Assembly (NCBI GenBank): GCA_035286745.1
Contig: DATECU010000228.1
Coordinates: forward strand, 1-13,327
Direction: 5' to 3'
Origin: DATECU01 sp035286745
Lineage (GTDB): Bacteria > Acidobacteriota > Vicinamibacteria > Fen-336
DNA length: 13,327 nucleotides
The notes beneath the pieces were generated by a model. It ran no database searches, was not told the DNA's origin, and saw only the letters and a list, made by a program, of their open reading frames with translations. Positions 1 to 8,400 of the stretch are shown in pieces. Numbering within the stretch: position 1 is the stretch's first letter; every line of letters begins with the position of its first letter. A program made the position numbers and the translations under genes.

Positions 1-195
1 GCGCGCCACCAGGGCCTTCCATCTTCCGCTGGCGTCCACGGCGAGCACCGCTGGGCGCGACTCCAAGGCCTGCTTCTCCTGGGTCCAGATGCGCTCCAGC
101 TTGTCAAAGCCCTTGGACTCGTCGGGTGAAAGGGCGGCCGCGCGCGCAGCGGACAAGGCCAGCAGCGTGGTCGCCAGCGCTCTGCCGCCGCTCAT
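1..195 (-). CDS. Secreted protein of unknown function, N-terminal part only (runs off left edge)
   Basis: An open frame of 65 codons begins at the ATG at 195..193 and continues past the window edge with no stop. The protein begins MSGGRALATTLLALSAARAA, a short basic start followed by a hydrophobic stretch and an Ala-rich end. This looks like a Sec signal peptide with cleavage near residues 18-21. The mature part starts LSPDESKGFDKLERIW and looks soluble and helical. The start codon overlaps the stop of the upstream 125-residue gene as ATGA, and no good Shine-Dalgarno sequence precedes it, so translation is probably coupled to that gene. I do not recognise the family from this fragment. The gene call rests on the signal peptide plus the ATGA overlap. 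The function is unknown, with export to the periplasm or outside inferred. Confidence 0.68.
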   Translation of the reverse strand, partial: MSGGRALATTLLALSAARAAALSPDESKGFDKLERIWTQEKQALESRPAVLAVDASGRWKALVAR

Positions 196-569
196 GGCTG
201 TACCACTACCAAGGCTACGCCGATCGTGTAGGGCGGGTCCTTCTTGGCCTCCGAGCGCTCGTCGAGCAGCACCGGTGCCTCTCTGCCGGCGGCCGCAGTG
301 ATGCGGTGCTTCCAGCCCTTTTCGCGGTGCAGGAACGACCAGCTCAGGCGGTGGGTGCCGGCCGGCAGGTCCTGGACGGTTTCCTCGCGGTCCACCTGGC
401 CGATCATCACCGTGGTCTTGCGGAAGATCACCAGGTACGGGTCGGAGGGGTTGTCGACATCGACGCTGATGGTCAGGGTCTCGCCGGCCTTGGCGTTCAC
501 GACGGGGACATCGGAGAAGTCGGCGGCGGCCATCGGTCGAGTGGGAGCCGGCTTGGCTTTCCTCGGCAT
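192..569 (-). CDS. Hypothetical 125-residue beta-rich protein
   Basis: The start at 569 is well supported: AAGGAGG lies at 583..577, seven bases upstream of the ATG. The protein has a short basic, Pro-rich head (MPRKAKPAPTRP). Alternating hydrophobic strands follow, such as GETLTISVDVDNP, DPYLVIFRKTTVMIG and YTIGVALVVVQ at the C-terminus, which suggests a small all-beta, possibly Ig-like, domain. There is no signal peptide, membrane segment, cysteine or catalytic motif I can name. It is the first gene of a two-gene unit: its TGA overlaps the ATG of a secreted protein gene (ATGA), so the two are made together and may act together. I do not recognise the family and assign no function. Confidence 0.75.
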   Translation of the reverse strand: MPRKAKPAPTRPMAAADFSDVPVVNAKAGETLTISVDVDNPSDPYLVIFRKTTVMIGQVDREETVQDLPAGTHRLSWSFLHREKGWKHRITAAAGREAPVLLDERSEAKKDPPYTIGVALVVVQP

Positions 570-880
570 GGTGCGACCTCCTTGCTTTCAGGGGCGGTCG
601 ATCCGCGGCCCGAACGGGAGAGCGGGCGTTCAACTGGAAGAACGTACCATCGGGTCCAACCGAACAGGCTGACGCCGCGCTGCGCAAGGCCGCACCTGGA
701 GGTCGGGATCCCGCCCGTGCGCGTGAACGTGTCCCGTCCGTTCCGTGTCTCGGCGCGTCCCGGCGACGGCGGCCTCGGGAAACGGGGAGGGCGGCGGTGG
801 CGTTGGCGCGAACGCTCCGGGGGGTAGCTCCGATGGCGTAGGTCGCCATGTGACAGCTGCGGAGGGGTGCCTGCCCACCC

Positions 881-909
881 TTGACTTAGTCCATGACCTT
901 AGCTAACGT
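881..909 (+). promoter_or_regulatory. Promoter of the antitoxin-toxin pair, probably leaderless
   Basis: A -35 box TTGACT (881-886) is followed by a 17-base spacer and TAACGT (904-909), which fits the TAnnnT -10 pattern. The antitoxin ATG begins at 916, six bases after the -10 box, where transcription would be expected to start. No Shine-Dalgarno sequence lies in front of this ATG. Together these indicate a leaderless mRNA that begins at or next to the start codon. The -35 box and spacing are good; the -10 matches the consensus at only three of six positions. Confidence 0.55.
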
Positions 910-910
910 C
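895..910. promoter_or_regulatory. Candidate operator palindrome over the antitoxin -10 box
   Basis: GACCTTAGCTAACGTC is symmetric in 7 of its 8 base pairs, with a perfect TTAGCTAA core at 899-906. It covers the -10 hexamer. Type II antitoxins of the Phd/YefM class usually repress their own promoter by binding such palindromes. That this one is bound by the downstream antitoxin is inferred from its position. Confidence 0.45.
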
Positions 911-915
911 GACCC

Positions 916-1146
916 ATGGCACAGGTCAACGTCCACGAGGCGAAGACGCATCTCTCCCGCCTTCTCGCCCGGGTGGCGGCAGGAGAGGAGATCATCATCT
1001 CCAGGGCAGGTCGCCCGGCGGCCAAGCTGGTGCCCGTTGGCAAACGCGCGAGGCGGAAGGCCGGGCAGGACGCCGGCAAGGGTCGCATCGCGGCCGACTT
1101 CGACGCGCCTCTTCCCGACAGGGTCCTCGCCGACTTCGAGCGATGA
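916..1146 (+). CDS. Type II antitoxin, Phd/YefM family (partner of VapC)
   Basis: This 76-residue protein has the typical layout of Phd/YefM (prevent-host-death) antitoxins. The N-terminal DNA-binding half begins MAQVNVHEAKTHLSRLLARV and continues with GEEIIISRAGRPAAKLVPV (about residues 23-41). A basic, flexible linker follows, then an acidic-aromatic C-terminal tail with IAADFDAPLPDRVLADFE (about residues 58-75), the part that normally wraps around and blocks the toxin. In this family the protein both neutralises the toxin and represses the operon. Its TGA overlaps the ATG of the PIN toxin gene (ATGA), ensuring coupled synthesis. The start at 916 is chosen because family members begin with this MxxVNVHEAK pattern. 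No ribosome-binding site precedes it, consistent with a leaderless mRNA. Confidence 0.93.
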   Translation: MAQVNVHEAKTHLSRLLARVAAGEEIIISRAGRPAAKLVPVGKRARRKAGQDAGKGRIAADFDAPLPDRVLADFER

Positions 1147-1568
1147 AGATCCTGCTCGACACCCACTGCTGGCTGTGGTGGTTCCTCTCCGAGGAGCGGC
1201 TGGGCGACGAAGCCAAGGGGCGCATCGCCGACCCCGCCAACGTCATCTACTTCTCCGCGGCCAGTGCCTGGGAGATCTCCATCAAGGTCGGGCTCGGGAA
1301 GCTCGAGTTGCCCGAGGCGCCGGAGCGCTACATCCCTCGCCGGCTGGCCGACCAGGGTATGATGCCCCTTGCCATCGAGCTCGAGCACACCTTGCGACTG
1401 CACCGACTTCCTCACCTCCATCGCGATCCCTTCGATCGTCTGCTGGTGGCCCAGGCGCAGGCCGAACGACTCACGCTTGCCACCGCCGATCCGCAGATCC
1501 TCGCCTACGATGTCGATGTCCTGTGGGCCGCCCGAGAGCCTCGGCCGAAGGGCAAGCGCCGATCGTGA
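1143..1568 (+). CDS. vapC: Type II toxin, VapC-family PIN-domain ribonuclease
   Basis: This 141-residue protein is a single PIN domain. The acidic residues that bind magnesium or manganese are visible: Asp6 in LLDTHCWLWW, Glu44 in SAASAWEISIK, Asp98 in HRDPFDRLLVAQA (with Asp95 nearby) and Asp116 in LATADPQI. Family members are endoribonucleases that cut tRNA or rRNA and arrest growth when the labile antitoxin is lost. The target of this one cannot be read from sequence. All motifs are intact, so the toxin is probably active. It overlaps the antitoxin by four bases. After the PIN core there is a basic tail (REPRPKGKRRS). The gene is convergent with the membrane-protein gene, with 32 bases between the stops. 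Confidence 0.94.
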   Translation: MKILLDTHCWLWWFLSEERLGDEAKGRIADPANVIYFSAASAWEISIKVGLGKLELPEAPERYIPRRLADQGMMPLAIELEHTLRLHRLPHLHRDPFDRLLVAQAQAERLTLATADPQILAYDVDVLWAAREPRPKGKRRS

Positions 1569-1580
1569 CCAGCCGGCTGG
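1569..1580. repeat. Perfect 12-base palindrome just after the vapC stop
   Basis: CCAGCCGGCTGG directly follows the vapC TGA and lies in the 32-base gap between convergent genes. It could form a short GC hairpin near the ends of both transcripts. It has no T-tract and little room for a loop, so a terminator role is only weakly supported. Confidence 0.35.
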
Positions 1581-1600
1581 CCCGAGGCTGCGCCCTCCGC

Positions 1601-2278
1601 CTACCACTGGGGCTGGGTGTCCCCGCTTGCGCGTGCCTGGTGCTGTTTCCAGAGGACGTGCGCGCCCCAGGCCAGGGCCGCGAGCATGAGCAGCACGCCC
1701 AGGGCGTTGGCGATGCGGCCCAGGGCGACGTCGTGGCTCAGCCAACCCAGGGCGCCCAGGATCGCCTCCCAATCGTGGCCCTCCACCTCGGCCCCGGTGT
1801 GGCCTCCCAGCAGCATGAGACGCAGCGCCCGGGCGTCGGCCACGTAGGGCGCGATGTCCATCAGGCTCTGGCCGGTCCACCAGAGCGCCACCGCGGCGCC
1901 GAAGCGGTCGCGCCGGGTCAGAAGGGCCCCGGCGCAGACCAGAGGCACCAGGAGCTGCGTTAGGCTGCCTCCCAGGGACATCAGGAAGCTGCCGAAAGGC
2001 ATGAACAGGATGTGCCCGCCCTCGTGGAACGGCAGGTGGATGAGGTGCATGAACGACCCGGCCAGCCGCTCCCCGTCCATGGCGCTCGAGAAGAAGGCGA
2101 GGCTCCAGAGCGCCAGCCCGACGAGGAGGACGCCCCGTCCGCCCAGCGCCAGGGGAGACGCGGCGGATTCGGGCCCGAACACCAGCTCCCGTCCCCGCGC
2201 GACCAGCCCGCCCGGTTCTGCGTCGTCCCGATCGGCGCGTCGCGCCGCGCCTGGGCGTTGGGTTCTCCGCGCGTCCAT
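1601..2278 (-). CDS. Membrane protein with HEGGH (HExxH) motif, putative M50-like metalloprotease
   Basis: From the ATG at 2278 the protein has 225 residues. A charged cytoplasmic head of about 45 residues is followed by roughly four hydrophobic segments (near 46-65, 90-115, 126-145 and 190-210). LPFHEGGHILFMPFG places HEGGH at residues 85-89, at the start of the second segment. A later SLMDIAPYVADA (about 138-149) could supply a third metal ligand, as the NxxPxxxxDG motif does in site-2 (M50) proteases. The zinc-ligand role is inference, since the second motif is not the classical one. Other starts are a GTG at 2293 and a TTG at 2323, and none has a ribosome-binding site. I chose the ATG. 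The gene follows the second RND gene on the same strand within about 63 bases, so co-transcription is likely. It may be a protease, a quality-control factor or a non-catalytic relative. Confidence 0.8.
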   Translation of the reverse strand: MDARRTQRPGAARRADRDDAEPGGLVARGRELVFGPESAASPLALGGRGVLLVGLALWSLAFFSSAMDGERLAGSFMHLIHLPFHEGGHILFMPFGSFLMSLGGSLTQLLVPLVCAGALLTRRDRFGAAVALWWTGQSLMDIAPYVADARALRLMLLGGHTGAEVEGHDWEAILGALGWLSHDVALGRIANALGVLLMLAALAWGAHVLWKQHQARASGDTQPQW

Positions 2279-2341
2279 GGGGGCATGGTACACGCTGCCG
2301 GGGCCTAGCCGCGCCTCACGCAAGCGGCGAAGCGGGGCCGA

Positions 2342-5300
2342 TCAGGGTGCGGGGGCGCTGGTGGCCTGGTCGGTGGGCCCAGGGGCCTCGGCCGCGGTAG
2401 GTCCGCTTCCCGCCCACACGCGCCGCAGGCCGATGGCGAAGCTCTCGACGCCGTAGTTGATGTACGGCAGCACGATCAGGGTGAGCAGGGTGGAGCTGAG
2501 CAACCCGCCCATCACGGTGCGGGCGAGCGGGTAGTAGTAGGCCCAGCCGCCCAGGCCGGTCTTGCCCAGGGCCAGCGGCAGCAGGCCGAGGACGGTGGTG
2601 AGGGCGGTCATCAGGATGGGGCGCAGCCGGTCGCGGCCGGCCAGCGTGATGGCCTCCTCACGGCCGTGGCCTTCCCGCCGGTAGTGATTCACCCGGTCCA
2701 GCAGCACGATGCCGTTGTTGACCACGATGCCCATCAGGATCAGCACCCCGAGCTGGGCCATCAGGTTGAAGGGGGTGCCGGTCAAGGCCAGGAACCAGGT
2801 GGCTCCGACTAACGAGAACGGGATCGAGAACAGGATGGCGAAGGGCTGCGCCAGCGACTCGAAGAGGGAGGCCATCACGATGTAGACGAGGGCCAGCGCC
2901 AGGAGGTAGTTGAGGGCCATCTGCTGTCCCTGCTCGTCCTGCTCCTGGAGCCGCTCGTTGAACGACCACGTCATCCCCGGGGGCAGGCCCAGGGAGTCCA
3001 TGAGCTTCGAGATCTCCTGACGCTTGGGATCGAAGTTCTTGCCCTCGAAGGCGGCGCGCACCCCGACCATGATCTTCCGGTTCTGCCGCTCGATGGCCTG
3101 GGCGCGGGAGACCACCTGGAAGTCGGCGACCTCCGAGAGAAGGATCGGCCGGCCGTCGCGGGTGGCCACCGTGAGCTGCTTGAGGTCTTCGAGGTTTTCG
3201 CGGTCCTCGAGGGCTAGCGCCAGGTTCATCTCCACCTCGCGTTCGCCGGCGTTGAAGCGTGCGAGGCGGAGCCCGCCCAGGGTGAAGCCGAAGACGTCGG
3301 CCATGTCCTTGGGGCTCAAGCCCAGCCGCCGGGCCCGCTCGGTGTCCAGGCGGGCCTGGATCTCCTTGCGCCCCTTGCGGGCCGAGGTCATGACGTCCTC
3401 GACGCTCTCCAGTCCCTCCAGGCGCCGCGCCACCGTCTCCCCCCACTCGGTCAGGCGCTCCAGGTCGTTGCCGTAGAGCTTGACCGAGAAGTAGGTGGTG
3501 GAGCCGCCTTCCTCGGCTTCGTCCTCGAAGTACACCCTGGCGCCGGGCACCGGAGGCAGCGCCTTGCGGATCTTCTGGCGTAGCTCCTTGAGGAACGGGT
3601 CCGAGAGGTCTTCCTGGCTCAGCACGATCACCGTCGAGGCTTCGTTGTCCCCGAAGAACGAGTACACATCCCGAACGTAGAACTCGTCCTTGTGGGCATA
3701 AAGGAAGTCCTCGACGGTACGGACCTTGCGCTCCGCCTCCGTCTTGTAGGCGAAGTCCGCGAAGCGGTAGTCGAGCCGCAGCCGCCGGTTGATGCCGCCC
3801 GAGAAGGTCGAGGTCTCGAGCATGCTGAGCATGAAGGGAACGAAGCCGGCGCCCAGAGCCAGGACGACCACCAGGAGAGTCCACGCCTTGTGGCGCAGGG
3901 TCCAGCCCAGCGCGCGCGCATAGCGGTCCTCCAGCCAGCGGATCTCCCTCGGCTCCACCGCCTTGCGGGGCCTGAGCAGCCAGGCCGAGAGCAGCGGGAT
4001 CAGCAGCAGGGAGACGAAGAGGCTCGCCGTCAGGGCCACCGAGATGGTGAACCCCGCTTCTCCCAGCATGATGGTGATGTTGTTCTTGGCGCCCACGATC
4101 AGGGGGAGAAAGACGATCACGCTGGTGAGCGTGGAGGCGGCGATGGCCACCGCCACCTGGGAGGCGCCCTCCAGGGCGGCCTTTCGAGTGTCGGCCTCCT
4201 CGCGATGGCGGCGGTCGATGGACTCGAGGACCACGATCGCGTTGTCCACCAGCATCCCGACGCCCAGCATCAAGCCCATCATCGACAGCACGTTCAGGTT
4301 TCGGCCGGCGAGGTACATCACCGCGGTGGTGGCCAGGATGGAGATGGGGATCGAGGTGGCGACGATGAGGGTGGAATCCCAGCGCCGAAGGAAGTAGTAG
4401 AGAACCAGGAGCGCGAGCAACGCTCCCTGGAGCCCGGCGCTGGTGAGTCCCTGGAGGCCGGCGCGGATCTCCCGGGCCTGGTCCTCCCAGACGAAGAGGC
4501 TCACCCCCTTCAGCAAGGGGTCGGAGCCGATCTCTTCCTTGATGACCTTCTGAACCGCCTCCACGGTTTGGACGGTGTTGGCAGTCGACTCCTTGAACAC
4601 GTCGAGGGCTATGGCCTGCTCGCGGTTGAGGTGCCTGCCGAACTCCACCGGCGGCTCTTGGTAGCGGATGTCGGCGATGTCCCCCAGGCGGAGCCCTTGC
4701 TGGTTCACGACCAGCCCCTTGATCTCGTCGATGCTGGCAAGCGAGCCCAGGGCACGGGCCGAGTAGCGCAGACCGTTATGCGTCACCGGCCCCAGGGCCA
4801 GGGTGGCGTTGGCGGAGACCAGCCGGGGGACCAGTTGTCCCAGCTCCACCCGGTGCGCCTTCAGCTTCTCGATCCTGAGGTCGACGTAGATCTCGCGGGG
4901 CTCCACGCCCCCCAGCGTCACCCGGGCCACCCCAGCCACCCGGCGAATCCGATTGGCGATGCGGGTCTCCAGCAGGTCGTAGTCCTGCGAAAGGTCCACC
5001 CCGGGGGCCGACACCCGTGCCTGAATCACCGGGATATCGTTGGTGTTGAACGAAAACACCTGGATGTCCCCGATGTTTCGGGGGAGGCCCGGCTTGGCCT
5101 GGTCGAGCTTCTCGCGAACCAGGGTGCGGATGACGTCCAGCTCCAGTCCCCACTCGAACTCCATGAAGACTTCGCAACTGTCGGCGTTGGACGTGGACCG
5201 CATCCGTTTGACGTCGGGCAGGGTGGCGAACGCCTCCTCGAGAGGGCGCGCGATGGTCTTCTCGATCTGCGTCGGGTTTGAGTTGGGATAGGGGACGATC

Positions 5301-5440
5301 ACCGCCACGAAGGGGATGTCGAGGGTGGGCAGGAAGGCCAGCGGTAGGCGCGCCCCGCTCATGCTCCCCAGCACCACCACCGACACCAGGATCATGAAGG
5401 TGGTGACGGGACGCCGGACCGCCAGGGCGGGGAGGCTCAT
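2342..5440 (-). CDS. RND-family efflux permease (second of tandem pair)
   Basis: This 1032-residue protein has the normal length for an RND (AcrB-like, HAE-1) inner-membrane pump subunit. It starts with the family's LAVRRPVTTFMIL first helix. A large periplasmic porter loop follows, then TM2-6 with GVGMLVDNAIVVLESI, a second porter loop, and TM8-12 with GIVVNNGIVLLDRVN. Such proteins export lipophilic or amphiphilic compounds using the proton gradient, as trimers joined to an adaptor and an outer-membrane channel. At the proton-relay sites, AcrB has Asp407-Asp408 and Lys940; here they are Asp399-Asn400 and Asn908. The gene begins seven bases after the stop of the first RND gene. The TGAGG formed by that stop codon serves as its ribosome-binding site, so the two are translationally linked. 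The C-terminal tail is Pro/Ala-rich. The substrate is unknown. Confidence 0.95.
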   Translation of the reverse strand: MSLPALAVRRPVTTFMILVSVVVLGSMSGARLPLAFLPTLDIPFVAVIVPYPNSNPTQIEKTIARPLEEAFATLPDVKRMRSTSNADSCEVFMEFEWGLELDVIRTLVREKLDQAKPGLPRNIGDIQVFSFNTNDIPVIQARVSAPGVDLSQDYDLLETRIANRIRRVAGVARVTLGGVEPREIYVDLRIEKLKAHRVELGQLVPRLVSANATLALGPVTHNGLRYSARALGSLASIDEIKGLVVNQQGLRLGDIADIRYQEPPVEFGRHLNREQAIALDVFKESTANTVQTVEAVQKVIKEEIGSDPLLKGVSLFVWEDQAREIRAGLQGLTSAGLQGALLALLVLYYFLRRWDSTLIVATSIPISILATTAVMYLAGRNLNVLSMMGLMLGVGMLVDNAIVVLESIDRRHREEADTRKAALEGASQVAVAIAASTLTSVIVFLPLIVGAKNNITIMLGEAGFTISVALTASLFVSLLLIPLLSAWLLRPRKAVEPREIRWLEDRYARALGWTLRHKAWTLLVVVLALGAGFVPFMLSMLETSTFSGGINRRLRLDYRFADFAYKTEAERKVRTVEDFLYAHKDEFYVRDVYSFFGDNEASTVIVLSQEDLSDPFLKELRQKIRKALPPVPGARVYFEDEAEEGGSTTYFSVKLYGNDLERLTEWGETVARRLEGLESVEDVMTSARKGRKEIQARLDTERARRLGLSPKDMADVFGFTLGGLRLARFNAGEREVEMNLALALEDRENLEDLKQLTVATRDGRPILLSEVADFQVVSRAQAIERQNRKIMVGVRAAFEGKNFDPKRQEISKLMDSLGLPPGMTWSFNERLQEQDEQGQQMALNYLLALALVYIVMASLFESLAQPFAILFSIPFSLVGATWFLALTGTPFNLMAQLGVLILMGIVVNNGIVLLDRVNHYRREGHGREEAITLAGRDRLRPILMTALTTVLGLLPLALGKTGLGGWAYYYPLARTVMGGLLSSTLLTLIVLPYINYGVESFAIGLRRVWAGSGPTAAEAPGPTDQATSAPAP

Positions 5441-5447
5441 CGCGGCC

Positions 5448-8400
5448 TCAGGCCAGCGCCTGGCCCGGCTCTGCCGGGTCGGCTTCCTGTCCCGGTACCA
5501 CCGACCGAGAGGGGGACGGAGTCTCGGCCAGGACCGGATCGGGCTTGCGGTCCATTACCAGATAGACGACCGGAATCACCACCAGGGTGAGCAGGGTGGC
5601 CATGGAGAGGCCGCCGATGACGGTGATGGCGAGGGGAGCCCGGAGCTCGGCTCCCTCGCCGAAGCCGAGGGCCATGGGCAGCAGGCCCAAGACGGTGGTG
5701 CCGGTGGTCATCAGGATCGGCCGCAGCCGCCGCCGGCCGGCCATGACCAGGGCCTCGCGCTTGGGGTGGCCCTGGGCCCGGAACTGGTTGACGGCGTCCA
5801 CCAGCACGATGGCGTTGTTCACCACGATGCCGCCCAGCATCACGACACCGATCATCACCACCACGTTGACCGGCTGCCGGGCCAGCAGCAGGGCGGCCAC
5901 TACCCCGATCCCGCCCAAGGGGACGGTGACAATGATGACCAGCGGGTGGAGCAGCGACTCGAACTGGGAAGCCATGACCAGGTAGACGAGGAACAGGGCG
6001 AGCCCCAGGGCCAGCAGCAGGGAGCTGAACGAGCGCTGGCGCTCTTCCTCCTGCCCCGAGAGGTTGGCGACCACGTCGGAGGGAAAGGCGTAGCCGCCCA
6101 GCAGGCGCCGGATCTCCGCTGCCGCGGTTCCCAGACTGCGCTCCGGAGGCAGGTTGGCGCTCACCACCGCCGCCCGCCGCTGGCCGATCCGCCGAATCTC
6201 GCTGGGACCCAGCTCACGGCTGATTCTGGCCACCGACGAGAGGTACACCGGGGTGCCGCTGCGATGGTCGACGATCACCCGAGCCACCTCGTCGGCCTTC
6301 ACCTCGTCGCCCTGCGCCGAACGCACCAAGATATCGATCTCGCGGTCGCCCTCGTTGAAACGGCTGGCCACCTCGCCGCGGACCTTCTGGCGGACGGTGG
6401 CGGCCACCCGGGCCAGGTCCAGGTTCAGGCGGGCCAGGGCATCGCGGTCGAAGCGGACCTGGAGTTCGGGGTTGCCGGCCTCGGCCGAGGAGCGCACGTC
6501 CAGGAGCCCGGGCAGGGCCGAGAGCCGGCGGGCAAGGTCGGAGGCCACCCGCTCCAGGCTGGCCAAGTTGTCGCCGTAGACCTCCACCTCGATGGCGGTG
6601 CGGAAGGAGAAGTACGAGGGGCGCTCGAACTTGACCCGCGCCTTGGCGATTCCGGCCAGCGCCTCACGGAGCCGGCCGATGGTCGCTTCCTCCTCGACCG
6701 CGCCGGTGCCCGGCTTCATGCGCACGTCGAGGCGCCCGAAGTTCTCCCCCTCGGTGCCGGTCGAAGTCAGCGAGAGTCCGGCTCCGCCGATGACCGCGGA
6801 GAACGACTCCACCTTCGGATCGGCTTCCAGCGTTTGTTGGGCGGCCAGCAGGGACTGGTCGGTAATCGCCAGCGGCGTGCCCTCGGGCAGTTCTACCTGG
6901 TAGCTGAACTCTCCCTGGGTGAAGCTCGGGACCAGGTCGAGGCCGAGCGTCGCGGCACCGAGCGCGGAGGCGAGGAAGGCGGCGCCGGCCCAGCCCAGCA
7001 CGGTCCAGGGGCGAGCCAGCGCGGCCTCCACCAGGCGCGGGTAGCGCTCGGAGCCGCGCGCCAGCAGGAAGTCGAAGGGCCGTGAGATCGGCAGCAGGAG
7101 GAGTCGGAAGCCCTTGCCGATCCAGCCGGCGGCCAGCCGCGCGTAACGCATAACCCAGGCCGGGGTGGTGATGAAGACCGCCCGCCGGATCCGGCGCCAA
7201 CGCGTGAGCGGGGAAGCCGGTTCGGCAGAGGTGCCTGGGCTCGATCGCTTCCGCGCGCCGCGGGCGACGATCATGGGGATCAGGGTGAGGGCCACCGCCA
7301 GCGAGGCCAGCAGCGAGAAGGAGACGGTCAGCGCCTGGTCCCGGAAGAGCTGGGCCGCGAAGCCTTCGACGAAGACGATGGGCAGGAAGACCGCCACCGT
7401 GGTCAGTGTGGAGGCGATCACGGCCATGCCGACCTCGGAGGCCCCTTTGCCCGCTGCTTCGTAGGCACCCTCGCCCCGCTCCTTGCGGCTGAAGATCGCT
7501 TCCAGCACCACGATCGCGTTATCCACCAGCATGCCGACGCCGAGAGCCAGACCGCCCAGCGACATCACGTTCAGGCTCACCCCGGTTCGGTACATGAGGA
7601 AGAAGGTGGCGATGATGGAGACCGGGATCGAGATCCCGATGACGGCGGTGCCGAACGCGTCCTTGAGGAAGAGATAGAGGATCAGCATGGCCAGCAGGCC
7701 GCCCACCACGGCGTTCGAGAGCACCTCGTCGATGGCGTTCTCGATGAACCGCGACTGGTCCACGCCGGTCCCGACGGTGACGCCTTCCGGCAGCTCCTTC
7801 TTGAGGGCCGCCAGCCGATCCCGCACCGCACGGGCCACCCGCACCGTGTTGGCGTCGCCTTCCTTGTAGAGCGCCAGCTCCACGGCTTCCTGGCCGCCGA
7901 ACCGGGTCACCACCTCCCGCTGCTTGTGGCTTCGGGCCACGGTGGCGATGTCGGCCACCCGCACCATCCGCCCCTCCTTCTCGGAGACGATGGTGGCCAG
8001 GATGTCGCCCAGGGTCTTGAACTCGTTGTTGGCCCGGACCAGATAGCGGGCCTCTTCCTCGTACAGGCTTCCCCCCGCCTGGTTGACGTTCTCCCGCGCC
8101 AGCACGCCCTGCACGTCGGAGGGACTGAGGCCCACCAGAGCCAGCTTGCCCTCGTCCACCCGGACCTGAATCTCTTCCTCCAGGCCCCCGTTCACCTTGA
8201 CCGCGGCCACCCCGTCGATGGACTCCAGGTCCTTCTTCAGCAGCTCCTCGGCCACATAGCGCAGGCGGTAGAGGTTCGACCCATTCGTGAGGTAGAGCCT
8301 CATGATGGGATCGCTGGCCGGGTCGAAGCGGAGGATGACCGGCTTCAGGGCGTCCTTGGGGAGGACCACCAGGTCCACCTTCTGCCTGACGTCGAGGGAG

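Larger units (their letters stand above)
570..915. other. Intergenic region between divergent genes, no gene seen
   Basis: This 346-base gap separates the minus-strand 125-residue gene from the plus-strand antitoxin gene. The left end holds the AAGGAGG ribosome-binding site of the minus gene. The right end holds the antitoxin promoter. A 6+5+6 inverted repeat (ATGGCG/CGCCAT) lies at 833-849. An 82-codon minus-strand frame at 878-630 has Pro/Arg-rich composition without protein-like patterning and looks spurious. I see no tRNA, other RNA gene or mobile-element end. No convincing promoter for the minus gene could be picked out. Confidence 0.6.

Noticed and set aside
630..878. 82-codon minus-strand frame in the 570-915 gap
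   Set aside because: Pro/Arg/Ala-rich with no secondary-structure pattern, no ribosome-binding site and no recognisable family.
903..1880. Minus-strand 325-codon open frame opposite the toxin-antitoxin genes
   Set aside because: Lies antisense to the clear Phd and PIN genes and partly overlaps the membrane-protein gene in another frame. The translation is Gly/Arg/Pro-rich.
893..1963. Plus-strand 356-codon open frame overlapping the toxin-antitoxin genes
   Set aside because: Low-complexity Arg/Ser/Pro/Ala composition with no domain pattern. It overlaps three well-supported genes in other frames and is typical of high-GC DNA.
2300..2341. Short GC stem (GCCGC/GCGGC) between the second RND gene and the HEGGH gene, as a terminator
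   Set aside because: Only five pairs, no T-tract, and it may lie inside the coding region if the upstream start is used. It is not evidence for a transcript end.
3692..5281. Plus-strand 529-codon frame antisense to the second RND gene
   Set aside because: A mirror of the RND coding strand, rich in His, Gln, Gly and Asp. The RND protein is unambiguous over the same bases.
5316..7085. Plus-strand 589-codon frame antisense to both RND genes
   Set aside because: The His/Gln/Gly/Asp-rich translation is the usual antisense artefact. It crosses the junction of two real genes.
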